A DNA stretch of 64,000 bases from Manihot esculenta. Its lineage: Eukaryota > Streptophyta > Magnoliopsida > Malpighiales > Euphorbiaceae. Both the position numbers and the translations under genes were made by a program. The notes under the pieces are model-generated. The model did not search any database, was not told where the DNA came from, and was given only the letters and a program-made list of their open reading frames with translations. This document shows, in pieces, positions 21,734 through 32,633 of the stretch (the stretch's first letter is position 1; each line of letters starts with the position of its first letter). The stretch spans positions 9,170,058 through 9,234,057 of the forward strand of contig NC_035168.2 of NCBI RefSeq assembly GCF_001659605.2. Direction: 5' to 3'.

Positions 21734-22952
21734 AGGCACACCTCATCTGAAAGAGGAGAAGCTAATCATGTTGCTTCATAAGTACATGGAAAAAATAGGA
21801 TGGGCTATGACCAAATCAAAAGGAGTGCTACACTTTTCACTCAATGCAGTTGGGACCCTTTTCCCTTCTCCAATTACTTGAGCCTTGATCAAGAGGATCG
21901 CACCATGCACACCACGATCAAGAGGATCGCACCATGCACACCACGATCAAGAGGATCGCACCATGCACACCACACCCAGGGGAGTACTCAGTTTCTTTTG
22001 TATTTTAATATTTCCTATACATTGAGGACAATGCATGATTTAGGTGTGGTGGTGCATATTTCTGGATTTTTAATTTTTGTTTTAATTTTCAGTTTGAATT
22101 TTTATTTTCATTTTCAGTGTGATTTTTTTTCAATTTTTCGTTTTGCTTTCAATAACACACACAACCACAGTCTTCTTCCTATTTGTGTTCCGATTTGCTT
22201 CACTCAAACTGATAGACTATGTTGATGAGCTTTTCTTTTCATGACCCCATTGATGTGATAACTCTTTAAACTTATGTTGAATCAATTGCAGTGAGTTATA
22301 TTCATGTTTGAGAATTACCTTTTGAATTGAATCTTTGAGTTTGCCATGGTGAAAAATATATTAATGACACTCATTAGAGAGAATGAATTTAAATTGTGTG
22401 AATAAACTTAATGTGACTTGTTTTAGCAATTGGTGTTGATTTGCCCAAATCATTGAGAGAAAGAAAATTCAGCAAAGGCAAAGACCTCAAAAGCATAAAG
22501 TAAAAACTGTTCCAATGGTCAAAAGACTACGAACAGAGCTAGTAGCCACTTGGACAGGTGACCAACTGAGTAACTGGGGGTGGGTATCACCAATATGTAC
22601 CTTCACGTCAAAAGGTTGGTGACTTTTTTAAGCAAAACTTAAATACAAAAGGCTAAATATGGTACTTCAAGGTAAGGGCAAATCACTCTGAAAGCTAGAA
22701 AAAGTCTTATCTAAACAAATAATATGTGCATGTATGATCTCTCTCTTGAGTAAAACAAATCCTAGCCATGGTAAGTAAAGGGAAACAAGGAAAGAAGGTG
22801 AGTAATCTTCATGCATATATTCTCCACTGCAATTATTCAAAATAGGGGTCTAGAGTAAGAGCTTAAGTGGAAATAAGGATCTAGAGTGAGAAAGCTTATT
22901 TGACTATGTTTATTTGCTTGAGGACAAGCAAAAGGCAAGGTGTGGGGGTATT
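21734..22952 (+). other. Element C 3' non-coding region with 29-bp triplicate and polypurine tract
   Basis: Three perfect 29-bp units starting GATCAAGAGGATCGC lie at 21884-21970. A block around CATTGAGGACAATGCATG, typical of Athila/Tat 3' regions, follows at about 22019. The purine-rich AGGTGTGGGGGTATT just before 22953 is the likely polypurine tract. RT, RNase H and integrase are absent. Confidence 0.75.
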
Positions 22953-24615
22953 TGATAGAGCATATTTTAGTCCATATTATCATGATCTTATTGATGTTTA
23001 TTTACACCTTTTCTACCTAATTTTGTCGTTTTAATCATGTTTTGCAGATATTAGGTGTAAAGAGATAATTTGGAGAAAATGCTCTTAAAACTGCCAAAAA
23101 GTGCCAAATATGAAAAGTGCCAAAAAAGAAAAGTTTTCAAATATGAAAAGTGTCAAATAAGGAAAGTTTTCAGAAAAGGAAAGTCCTCAAATAAGAGAAG
23201 TGCAGAAGCAAAAGCAAATAAGGAAAGCTCAGTCAGAAGATTATTTGAAATTCAAATCGCAGATCTTTCTTTCCTCATTCAAAGATGTGCACACTACAGT
23301 AGTCATATCTTCCTATTTAGGCAGCAAGATCTCATGAAGACGCACTTGCCTCTTCTGCGTTCAACATTTAAAATTCAAATGAAGGCTCCACCTAAAAAGG
23401 AAAGATTGGACAGATTCACTTTCCCTTCTGCATTCAATGACCGCGCTCCACTTCCTCTTCTGCAATCCGCACGCATCCTTCCTCTTCTGAAGCCTGATCC
23501 GCGCGCCTCTTTCCTTTTGGAGAATTTGCAACCCGATTCTTTCCTTTTCAGCACTTTGGGCAGCCTCTTCACTAATTAGGAAGCAAGTATGACCTAGAGC
23601 AGCACTTTCAACTATAAAAAGACACATAAGGAGCCTCCACACAGCTTTTACACACCACCTTGGAGACACCTGCGAAATTCACATCTCTTCTTCTACCTTT
23701 CTTCTTTTCTTTATTTTTTTATTTTTGTTTCAGCTATGAGAGGCTGAAATCTTTTAATCTAGTTGGATATTGGTTGAAGCTTTAGTTGTTTAATGGGTTG
23801 TGAGACTTGATCAAACATTGTTTAACTTTTGGGAGTTCAATATTCATGCAATTTCATACTTAATTTTCATATTACTTTGTTATTGAGATCTACGTTGATT
23901 TTTATTGCAAAATAATTATTTGTTAGTTTGAATGATTTAGGTCCGTAATTGCTTAGATTATTCTTACATAAGAACACTTGGCATAAAAACCAAGAAAATT
24001 GCATGATCTAGCGTTATCTCCATACGTTTGGGTAGCTAGGATTGGATCTCTCTATTTCTTAATGCAATTAACAGTTGTTTGTTGCCTGAGGCCCAAGGAC
24101 GTTCCTTGGCAACTTGTTGATTAGTAATTGATTAGAGGATGTTCCCTAATTAATTTGATAATAAGGAGAGATAATGGTAGTGAGAGGCTTCCTCCATCTC
24201 CATAACTAATCTATTAAATCAACCCAAAAGAACAAAGTGTCTGTGATCAATCCCAAACAACTAAAGTGGATCCAATACTTCAACTAGAGCTTTCTCATTA
24301 TTGATTACTCTTTATTTAATTATTTGCTTTCCATTATTGTTCTCATTATTAGTTTACTGCAATCAATCCCAAACTCCCCCTGTTATTTTGTTGACAGTTT
24401 TGATCCCAATTTCAGTTTATATCGTTTTATCCCGCTTTCAGTTTTTATCTCATTTTTAGTTTATTATCATTTCAGTTTATTTTCTTGGTCATAAAAAGAG
24501 AAATAGGTGAGTTCTCAATTCTCTGTGGATTCGATCCTTTCACCACTATCTGTAAGTGTAAAATTGTTGATAACCAGAAAGGTTATTTTTGACCGGCTTC
24601 GACAACCGCGAGTCA
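22953..24615 (+). repeat. 3' LTR of element C
   Basis: Same length as the 5' LTR (1663 bp) and about 97% identical by eye count; most differences are transitions. It is followed by the TCAAG duplication. Confidence 0.93.
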
Positions 24616-24620
24616 TCAAG

Positions 24621-25059
24621 ATACCTTAGAATTTTACCTTATTTGGAGACTTTATCAAGCAAGCTATTGAACAGTTCACTACTCGAAAAATAATGGAAGT
24701 TGTGCATGAAGTGTTGAGACACGAGTCTTAACGGGACAATATGGAGCATTCTCTAGCCGTGGTGACTCCTTTGGAGGTAGTAAGGGAGGAGCTCTCTCAG
24801 TAAGTTACTAAGGAAGGGGTGGTCACCAAGATCCTCTTGTTATCACCAAAGATCTTATCATTCGGCTGCTCCCTTCTAATCCTTCTTCTAAAGAGGGGGC
24901 ATTTAAGAGCTTGACGAGGAAGAATTCGTGGAGCTCTAATCTCCCCTAACCTTAGAGAAGAAAAAGAGACTAGTCAAAGAGGCCTAATTGCACCAGACAG
25001 GAAAAGGCAGAGCTCCTTCTAATGCTCTAAAAGCACAGTGGACTTGTCTATTGGTGTCA
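24621..25059 (+). pseudogene. Tat-type extra ORF, fragment 2 (between elements C and B)
   Basis: It continues the exon broken at 18768. Pieces such as FIKQAIEQFTTRKIMEVVHE and HSLAVVTPLEVVREELS are readable between stops (TAA near 24730). It is cut again at 25059 by element B, with TGTCA duplicated. No product is expected. Confidence 0.5.
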
Positions 25060-27284
25060 TGTAACGACCCGAAAATCGGACCGCTACCGGCGCTAGGATC
25101 CAGATCGGCTTAAGGCCGCCGGGACCCGTAGCAAGCCTGACATACAACCTGTAAACCTGTATAATCCCATACATGATCAACAACATGCATAAAAATTTAA
25201 AACTTTTCTTTCAAATATCCAACTCAACCTGAACATATACTGTGCATAGTCATAATCATAATCCTGATCCCTCTGTGGTATCTCAACAATGCCTCAATGG
25301 GCAATACAACATGAGATGAGTTGGCTAACATCTGTATCATCAAATAACTAAGATCATGCATCAACAAGGGATTACAATACTCATAGGGTCAAGCACATCT
25401 ATAACCTCAATATACCTCATTACATACATACTGTAATCTCTTACATTACATCATATTACAATTGTCATGTCCACCATCTAACTATTACATACACATACTT
25501 CAAAACTCTGGCTAACCTCCTGGTCTACCCTGTACCTGCACATCTGGGGTTAGGGGAGAGGGGTGAGCTACAAAGCCCAGTGAGCAGAATAGTGAAAACA
25601 TATATTTAAAAATCTCATGCCATTATGTAATGCAACACATCACAACAAATCACATCTCGGATGGTATTGTCACCAATAGTCCTCTACATAGTCCAACTGT
25701 GCCGGGACGTAGAATGGGTACAACCGGTCTTTCCCTTATCATAACATATCATAACATACCAATGTGCCAGGGACGTAGAATGGGTACAACCTGGACTTTC
25801 TCTTACATCGTGCCAGGGACGTAGAATGGGTACAACCTGGACTTCCATACCATATCTCATGCCGTAGCATCATCATATCATATGAGGACTAAAGGGTCAT
25901 CCAATAACCAATCCACATCAACATCATAAATGCAATGCAACATATTCGTGAATACTAATGCAAACAACCTACTATATCTCATGGCATTCATGATGCATGG
26001 ATCATGCTCAAAATTCATATTTCATTCATTTTAAAACTTAAGGTTTATTCCACTCACCTCTGGTTAGCTCTGACAAACTCTGTAGCAGCTGGTTCACTGC
26101 TGGGGTCCTCGGTTCCTCGGGTCCGAACCTACACAGGTGGACTCCAATGAGGGACCAAACATACATAAACACAACTCTAATATACTCCCCAAAAACCCCC
26201 TAAAACATCACGGAATAATTATAGAAAAACATGCAAGAAATGGCTGAACAGGGCACTTTCGGCGGCACCTTCGGCGGCCGAAAGTCCCAGACAGAGACGA
26301 AAGTCTCTTTTCGGGGGCAACTTCGGCAGCCGAAAGGCCAGCCTCCCCAGCCATGTTCGGCGGCCGAAAGTGCCTTCGGCTGCCGAACCTGGTTTCTGCC
26401 AAAGGGCAGAAACTTGGCTCCTTTATGCACATTTGCCTCCCAACTCTCAAATCATGCATAAACTTGTTCTAAAACATGCATACATATCATACATCACACC
26501 TAGGGGTCTCAAACTATCAAATACCCCAACTACAACACTTCAGACACACAAAAATCAACATACATTGTTCATCAAAACATCAAAACCCATAAACTCATCA
26601 ACAAGTCTAAACATGCCTCTCTACCCATAAAACAACTAAAAGCTTGTTTAAAACACATAACAAGGGTGGATCCGAGCTTACCTCTTGAAGAAAACGAGAG
26701 GAAAGGCGATCCTAGCTTGGAGATGGAGAGATTGAGCTCTTTGAACCTCCAAGTACCCAAAACTTGCTCTTTACTCACAGATCTTCAAAACAGAAGTTAA
26801 AACCCGTGAAAACCATGGAAGATCTAAGAAAAACACTCAAGATCGAGGGAGGGGTGGCGGAGACTCACCTTGGCCGACAACGGGGGAGAAAAAGCTCGCC
26901 CGTGCGGACCTAAGGGACCCTTTTATAGGTGGCTGGCCAGGCCACGTTCGCGGGCCGAATGTGCCTCCGCATGCATGCCATGTTCGGCGGCCGAACTTGA
27001 CTTTCGGCGGCCGAACCTGAACTTCCCTCACTCATGCTTTCGGGGGCCTAACGTGCCTCCAAAACGCATGCATGTTCGGCGGCCGAACTTGACTTTCGGC
27101 GGCCGAACCTGGGTTTTCCTCCAAAGACTTTTCTTGCAAAAACTCATTTAATTTTCATACTTAAACCATGAAATACCTTAAAATATTTTATGAAAACATG
27201 TTTCTACCCTACTAGAGGCTTCCGACATCCGAGATTCCACCGGACGGTAGGAATTCCGATACCGGAGTCTAGCCGGGTATTACA
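25060..27284 (-). repeat. 3' LTR of element B (2225 bp)
   Basis: On the plus strand it runs from TGTAACGACCCG to GGGTATTACA. It has the hairpin triplet (about 25700-25845), a single palindrome unit block at about 26245-26390 and two palindrome pairs near 26980-27110. It is 129 bp shorter than the 5' LTR because of fewer tandem palindrome units. Confidence 0.95.
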
Positions 27285-27320
27285 TTCTCCCCCCTTAAGA
27301 ACATTCGTCCCCGAATGTAC
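27285..27320 (-). other. Polypurine tract and hairpin of element B
   Basis: On the minus strand, TCTTAAGGGGGGAGAA (27285-27300) abuts the 3' LTR. Just upstream lies a 7-bp stem, ACATTCG/CGAATGT, with a four-base loop (27301-27318). It matches the hairpin of element A apart from one outer pair. Confidence 0.85.
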
Positions 27321-27393
27321 CTCAACTAGCACACATAGCATGGCATAAAACATAACATACATACATAGCACGTAAACACAAAGAGATCCAACC

Positions 27394-30080
27394 TTAAAAG
27401 AGATGAGGGTACTGCTGGAGCATAGACTCCCGTGTCTCCCAAGTGCATTCTTCCAAGTTGTGGTGGTTCCACAGGACTTTCACCATCGGGATTTCCTTGT
27501 TTCTTAATTTTCTGATCTGGGTGTCTACGATCCGTACTGGCTGTTCAACATAGGTGAGATCCTCTTGGACCTCCACATCAGGCTCACTAAGAACCTTGCT
27601 CGGATCTGACACAAACTTCCTCAACATGGAAACATGAAAAACCGGATGGATTCTTTCCATTGAAGCAGGTAAATCCAGCTTGTACGACACATTCCCAATC
27701 TTTTGCAAGATTTCAAAGGGTCCGATGTATCGTGGGGCTAGTTTACCTTTCTTCCCGAAGCGAACCACTCCCTTCATTGGAGACACCTTGAGCAATACCA
27801 GATCCCCCTCCTGAAACTCTAACTGTCTCCTGCGGACGTCTGCATAGCTCTTCTGTCTGCTGGCAGCAGTCTTGATTCTCTCTCTGATTATGGGTACCAC
27901 CCTGCTGGTGATCTCTACTAGTTCAGGCCCCGCCAAGGCCTTTTCTCCAACTTCCTCCCAGCAAACAGGTGACCTGCACTTCCTCCCATATAAAGCTTCA
28001 TAGGGGGCCATCCCGATGCTAGCATGATGGCTGTTATTGTAGGCAAACTCCACCAAAGGTAGATGCTGCCTCCAAGAACCGCCAAAATCCAGCACACACA
28101 TTCTAAGCATATCCTCGATAGTCTGGATGGTCCTTTCTGACTGTCCATCAGTCTGGGGGTGGAAGGCAGTACTGAAATCCAACCTGGTACCCATGGCGTT
28201 CTGCAGACTCCGCCAAAACCTGGAGGTAAACTGGGGCCCTCTATCTGACACTATCGAAACAGGAACCCCATGCAGTCTGACGATCTCATCCACATACACC
28301 TGCGCCAACTTGTCCACAGAATAGCCACTCCTGACAGGAATGAAGTGAGCAGACTTGGTGAGTCTGTCCACAATCACCCATATGGAGTCTAATCTGTTGG
28401 ACGTCGCCGGTAACCCCACTACGAAGTCCATAGCTATATTCTCCCATTTCCACTCTGGAATAGGTAGCGGGTTAAGCATTCCAGCCGGCTTCTGATGTTC
28501 CAGTTTCACCCTCTGACACACTTCGCAGGCTGACACGAACTGTGCCACTTCTTTCTTCATAGCTGGCCACCAATAAACCTTCTTTAGATCTTGATACATC
28601 TTGGTGGCTCCGGGGTGAATGCTGTATCTTGCAATATGAGCCTCTCTCATAATGTCTCCTTTTAGCCCTATGTCATCTGGTACACATAGTCTGCTCCCAT
28701 AGCGGAGGATCCCCTTGCTGTCGAATCTGAACTCACTATTATTGCCTGACTGAACAGTCCTAGCAATCTTCACTAACTCCGGTCCTCATGCTGTTTCTGA
28801 GCCACCTGCTCTAGAAACACGGGTGTCACTCTCATCTGGGCCACCAAGGCACCTATACTAGACAACTCCATCTGTAGACCTTCCTCAATAAGCTTGTAGA
28901 ACTCCTTCACCACTGGCCTCCTCTCTGCCGATATGTGGGATAAACTGCCTAGTGACTTCCGGCTTAGGGCGTCTGCCACGACATTCGCCTTACCCGGATG
29001 ATACTGAATCTTGCAATCATAGTCACTCAGCAGCTCTACCCATCTCCTCTGTCTCAAGTTCAAATCTCTTTGACTCAGGATGTACTGCAGGCTCTTATGA
29101 TCTGTAAAGATCTCACATTTTACCCCGTAGAGGTAGTGCCTCCACATCTTGAGTGCAAAGATTACTGCTGCCATCTCTAGGTCATGCGTGGGGTAATTCA
29201 ACTCATGCTTCTTCAGCTGCCTAGAAGCATAAGCAATCACCCTCTCATTCTGCATCAGTACACAACCCAGTCCCACACGGGATGCATCACAAAAGACTGT
29301 AAAGTCCTCCTCACTAGATGGCAGAGCTAAAACTGGTGCTGAAGTCAACCTCTTCTTAAGCTCTTCAAAACTCTCTTCGCACAGGTCGGTCCACAGAAAC
29401 TTCTGATTCTTCCTGGTTAGTCTGGTCAGAGGAGCTGCTATCCCTGAGAAGTTCTGAACGAACCTCCTGTAGTAACCTGCCAAACCCAAGAAACTTCTAA
29501 TCTCTGTCACTGAAGTGGGTCTAGACCAGTTAGCCACAGTTTCTGTCTTCTTGGGGTCCACCTCAATCCCATTCTCTGACACTACATGCCCCAAGAACGA
29601 AATGCTCCTCAGCCAGAACTCACACTTAGAGAACTTGGCATACAAGCCATGTTCCCTTAAGGTCTGCAAGACCAACCGCAGATGATGGGCATCCTCCTCT
29701 GCATTCCTGGAATACACTAAGATATCATCTATGAAGACAATAACAAAGTGATCCAGGTATTGACTAAACACTCTGTTCATGAGATCCATGAATGCTGCAG
29801 GGGCGTTGGTCAACCCGAACGGCATTACAAGGAACTCAAAATGCCCATATCTGGTCCTGAAAGCTGTCTTCGGCACATCTTCATCCCTTATCCTCAACTG
29901 ATGGTACCCCGATCTCAGATCTATTTTGGAGAAACAACCTGCTCCGGCTAGCTGGTCAAATAGATCGTCGATCCTAGGCAACGGGTACTTATTCTTGGTA
30001 GTGACTTTGTTCAACTGCCTGTAGTCGATACAAAGCCTAAGGGATCCATCCTTCTTTCTGACAAACAAGACTGGTGCACC
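27394..30080 (-). pseudogene. Element B pol: RT, RNase H, integrase, chromodomain (one frameshift)
   Basis: The upstream frame (to 28773) holds RT, with the catalytic FIDDILVYS near 29730, and RNase H, with [14 protein letters not shown] and TDHKSLQYI. One base is missing relative to element A near 28779-28784, so this frame ends early in HEDRS. The downstream frame (28773-27394) holds integrase with the HHCC finger, the catalytic D, D, E blocks and a complete C-terminal chromodomain ending QQYPHLF. There are no other breaks. Function in the parent element: reverse transcription and chromatin-targeted integration. This copy is disabled in cis but close to its active parent. Confidence 0.93.
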
Positions 30081-32372
30081 CTAAGGTGAGGTGCTCGGTC
30101 GAATGAAGCCCTTTTCTACCAACTCTTGCAACTGTTCCTTCAATTCTTTCAACTCGGCTGGAGCCATCCTGTAGGGAGGGATAGAGATCGGTCTAGTTCC
30201 AGGCACCAACTCTATCTCGAACTCTATCTCCCTAGCAGGTGGTAAACCTGGAAGCTCATCCGGAAAAATATCCTGAAACTCTCTGACAACTGGCACCGAG
30301 GCTGGCTCCCTGACCTGACTGTCAAGCTCTCTCACATGAGCTAAGTACCCCTGACATCCCTTCCTAAGCAACCTACGAGCCTGAAGAGCTGATATCAGAC
30401 CTCTAGGCGTGCCCCTCTTGTCTCCTCTGAAGACGACCTCTGACCCGTTCTGATCTCTGAACCTGACTACCTTGTCCCTACAGTCCAAGGTAGCACCATG
30501 GGTAGATAGCCAATCCATCCCTAGAATGACGTCAAAGTCTGTCAAATCTAGAACCACAAGGTCGGCGGAGAGGCATCTTCCCTCAACAAAAACTGGACTG
30601 TACTGGCAGACTGACACTGCCACTGACGGGTCACACTTGGGTCCACTGACCCATAGGGGACACTCTAACCCAGAGACTCTCAGACCCAACCTCTCAACGG
30701 CTCTCGGAGCAATAAATGAATGAGATGCACCCGGGTCCATTAATGCATACACATCAGAACACCCAATGACGAGATTACCTGACACTACGGTGTTGGATGT
30801 GTTAGCCTCCTGCTGAGTCATGGTGAAGATCCTGGCTGGAGCTGATGGACCTTCACCTCGGGAACCAGAAGAAGAGGCTGCCCCTCTCCCTCTACCTCTG
30901 CCACTGCCCTGAGTTGCGGCTGGAGCTGCTGGCTGTGCCACACTACCAGAAGCTGTCTGCTGGGGCTGGCCCATAAAAGGCGCTCTAGGACACTCCCGAG
31001 CTATGTGTCCCTCCTGTCCACATCTGAAACATGTATTAGTCCCAGCTCGAGACACTCCCCTGTGCGGTCTTCCACATCTCTGGCATTCTGTACCATCTGA
31101 GCCTGAGCTCGAGCCACCGCCAAATCCCAGACCGGATTTCAACTTGTTCCAAAACTTATTCTTCTTCGGCTTCCTGGTGGTGTTATCCCACCTCTTCTTA
31201 CCTGAGCTCTGAGAAGAGAAACCTGGTCCTCCTCTGCCTGGGGTCTTAACCCCTGAAGACTGGGTCACTGACTGCTTCACTGACCCCTCAACTATAGCAC
31301 TTGCTTCCATTCTTCGAGCCATATCCACCACAGTGTGGAAACTTTCTCTCTCAGCTGACTGAACCAACGAGGAGTACCTGGAATGCAGCTTCATAACATA
31401 TTTTTTGGCTTTCTTCGTATCTGTATCTAGAGCTTGCCCTGAAAAAGGCAATAGCTCCAAGAATTTATCCGTGAACTCCTCTACACCCATGTGCTCTAAC
31501 TGCCTCAGTTGCTCAAACTCAATCATCTTCAGTTCTCTAGAACTGTCTGGAAAAGCCCATCCAGCGAACTCATTCGCAAATTCTTCCCATGTCATACCGT
31601 CTAGTCTCGGGTCCACATAACACTTGAACCATTCCCGTGCCTTCTTGCACTTTAAAGTGAACCCTGCCATCTGAATGGCCCTGCTGTCACTTGCCCCTAG
31701 CTCATCAGTTATTGTCTTCACCACTCTCAGATACTCAAAGGGGTCATCCCCTAACTTGTATTTGGGAGCATCTAGCTTGAGGTAATCTGTCATCTTTACC
31801 TTGCTCCCATCAGCTGAGCTAGGTCTAGGAGGTTGAGTAACCGGGGCTGCTGGTTCTGTAGGTGGTGGAGGTGGAGGTGCAGCATTCCCCGAGGTGGGGT
31901 TTGCCGGGTTTGGATAGAAAGGTGAGGGTGGATAAGCTGGGTACTGTGTGTAAGGCGGATAGAAAGGTGGATAAGGCATGTAGGTAGGGTAGGGGTTAAA
32001 GCTGGAGTAATCCGATGTACCTCCCATCGGATACCCTGAACCCTGCGGGAAGGGTGGATAATGGGGTGGAAAACCATACCCCGAGGCCTGAACGCCTCCC
32101 TGAGACTCCCCTGTCCCTTCTTCCTCCATGCTCACATCCAGGTTCCCATCCCTCCTCTGATCCTCTTCCATAACCTCCCTCACATCTGAAGAACTTCCTC
32201 CTCTATCAGTCCCCCTTCTGCTAGCATCAAAAGACCTTCTAGGGTCCCTTGACACTCTTTCTCTGTTGGCTCTACAAGACATTGCCCTAGGCAATGTGGG
32301 AGGACGGGCGCTCGTGCCCTCATCCTCAGGTGGCACTCCAGTCAATCTTGCCGATCGACGAGTTCCCCTCAT
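30081..32372 (-). pseudogene. Element B gag and protease (763 residues, ends in a nonsense codon at the start of RT)
   Basis: It starts at ATG 32372 (MRGTRRSARLTG), preceded by an acceptor-like TTTTTCAG. The order is a Pro/Tyr-rich N-terminal third, a capsid-like region, and a first knuckle-like motif, CQRCGRPHRGVS, whose last Cys is Ser. The CCHC knuckle CFRCGQEGHIAREC and the protease motif DPGASHSF follow, then the linker into RT. The frame ends at a TAG (30081-30083) where element A has Trp (TGG); the same frame continues beyond it. The gag and protease parts are themselves unbroken and could in principle be made. Confidence 0.9.
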
Positions 32373-32617
32373 CCTATTTCTGAAAAACAGTACACATCAA
32401 ATGAGCATTAGCATCATATGGTTCATGTGGGCACACATTAACCCTCATCACATAGCATAGCATATCATTAATGCACATGCACAAAGTCATGGCAAATCAC
32501 ATCATCATGCAAGACAGGACTCCACATCCTATCCTAGTGGACATGATCTTCCTATTGTGCTTGACCTTCTATAACATCTATGAGCCCGACATTCTAGGTC
32601 CGACCATATGAACCTAG

Positions 32618-32630
32618 GGCTTTGATACCA
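32618..32630 (-). other. Primer-binding site of element B, with one mismatch
   Basis: On the minus strand it is TGGTATCAAAGCC, three bases after the LTR. Element A has TGGTATCAGAGCC, which is the usual Met-tRNA complement, so B carries a G-to-A change at the ninth base. Confidence 0.85.
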
Positions 32631-32633
32631 TTC

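Larger units (their letters stand above)
18769..24615 (+). mobile_element. Element C: non-autonomous Athila-like Ty3/gypsy element
   Basis: It has two 1663-bp LTRs, an Asp-tRNA type primer site, a truncated gag and no pol beyond a possible stub. The 5-bp duplication TCAAG (18764-18768, 24616-24620) flanks it exactly. By eye the LTRs differ at about 48 substitutions (near 3%), so it is clearly older than elements A and B. It split the Tat-like ORF. It would need another element's enzymes to move. Confidence 0.93.

Noticed and set aside
21884..21970. CRISPR-like array
   Set aside because: The three 29-bp units are directly contiguous with no spacers, in a plant retroelement; it is a simple tandem repeat.
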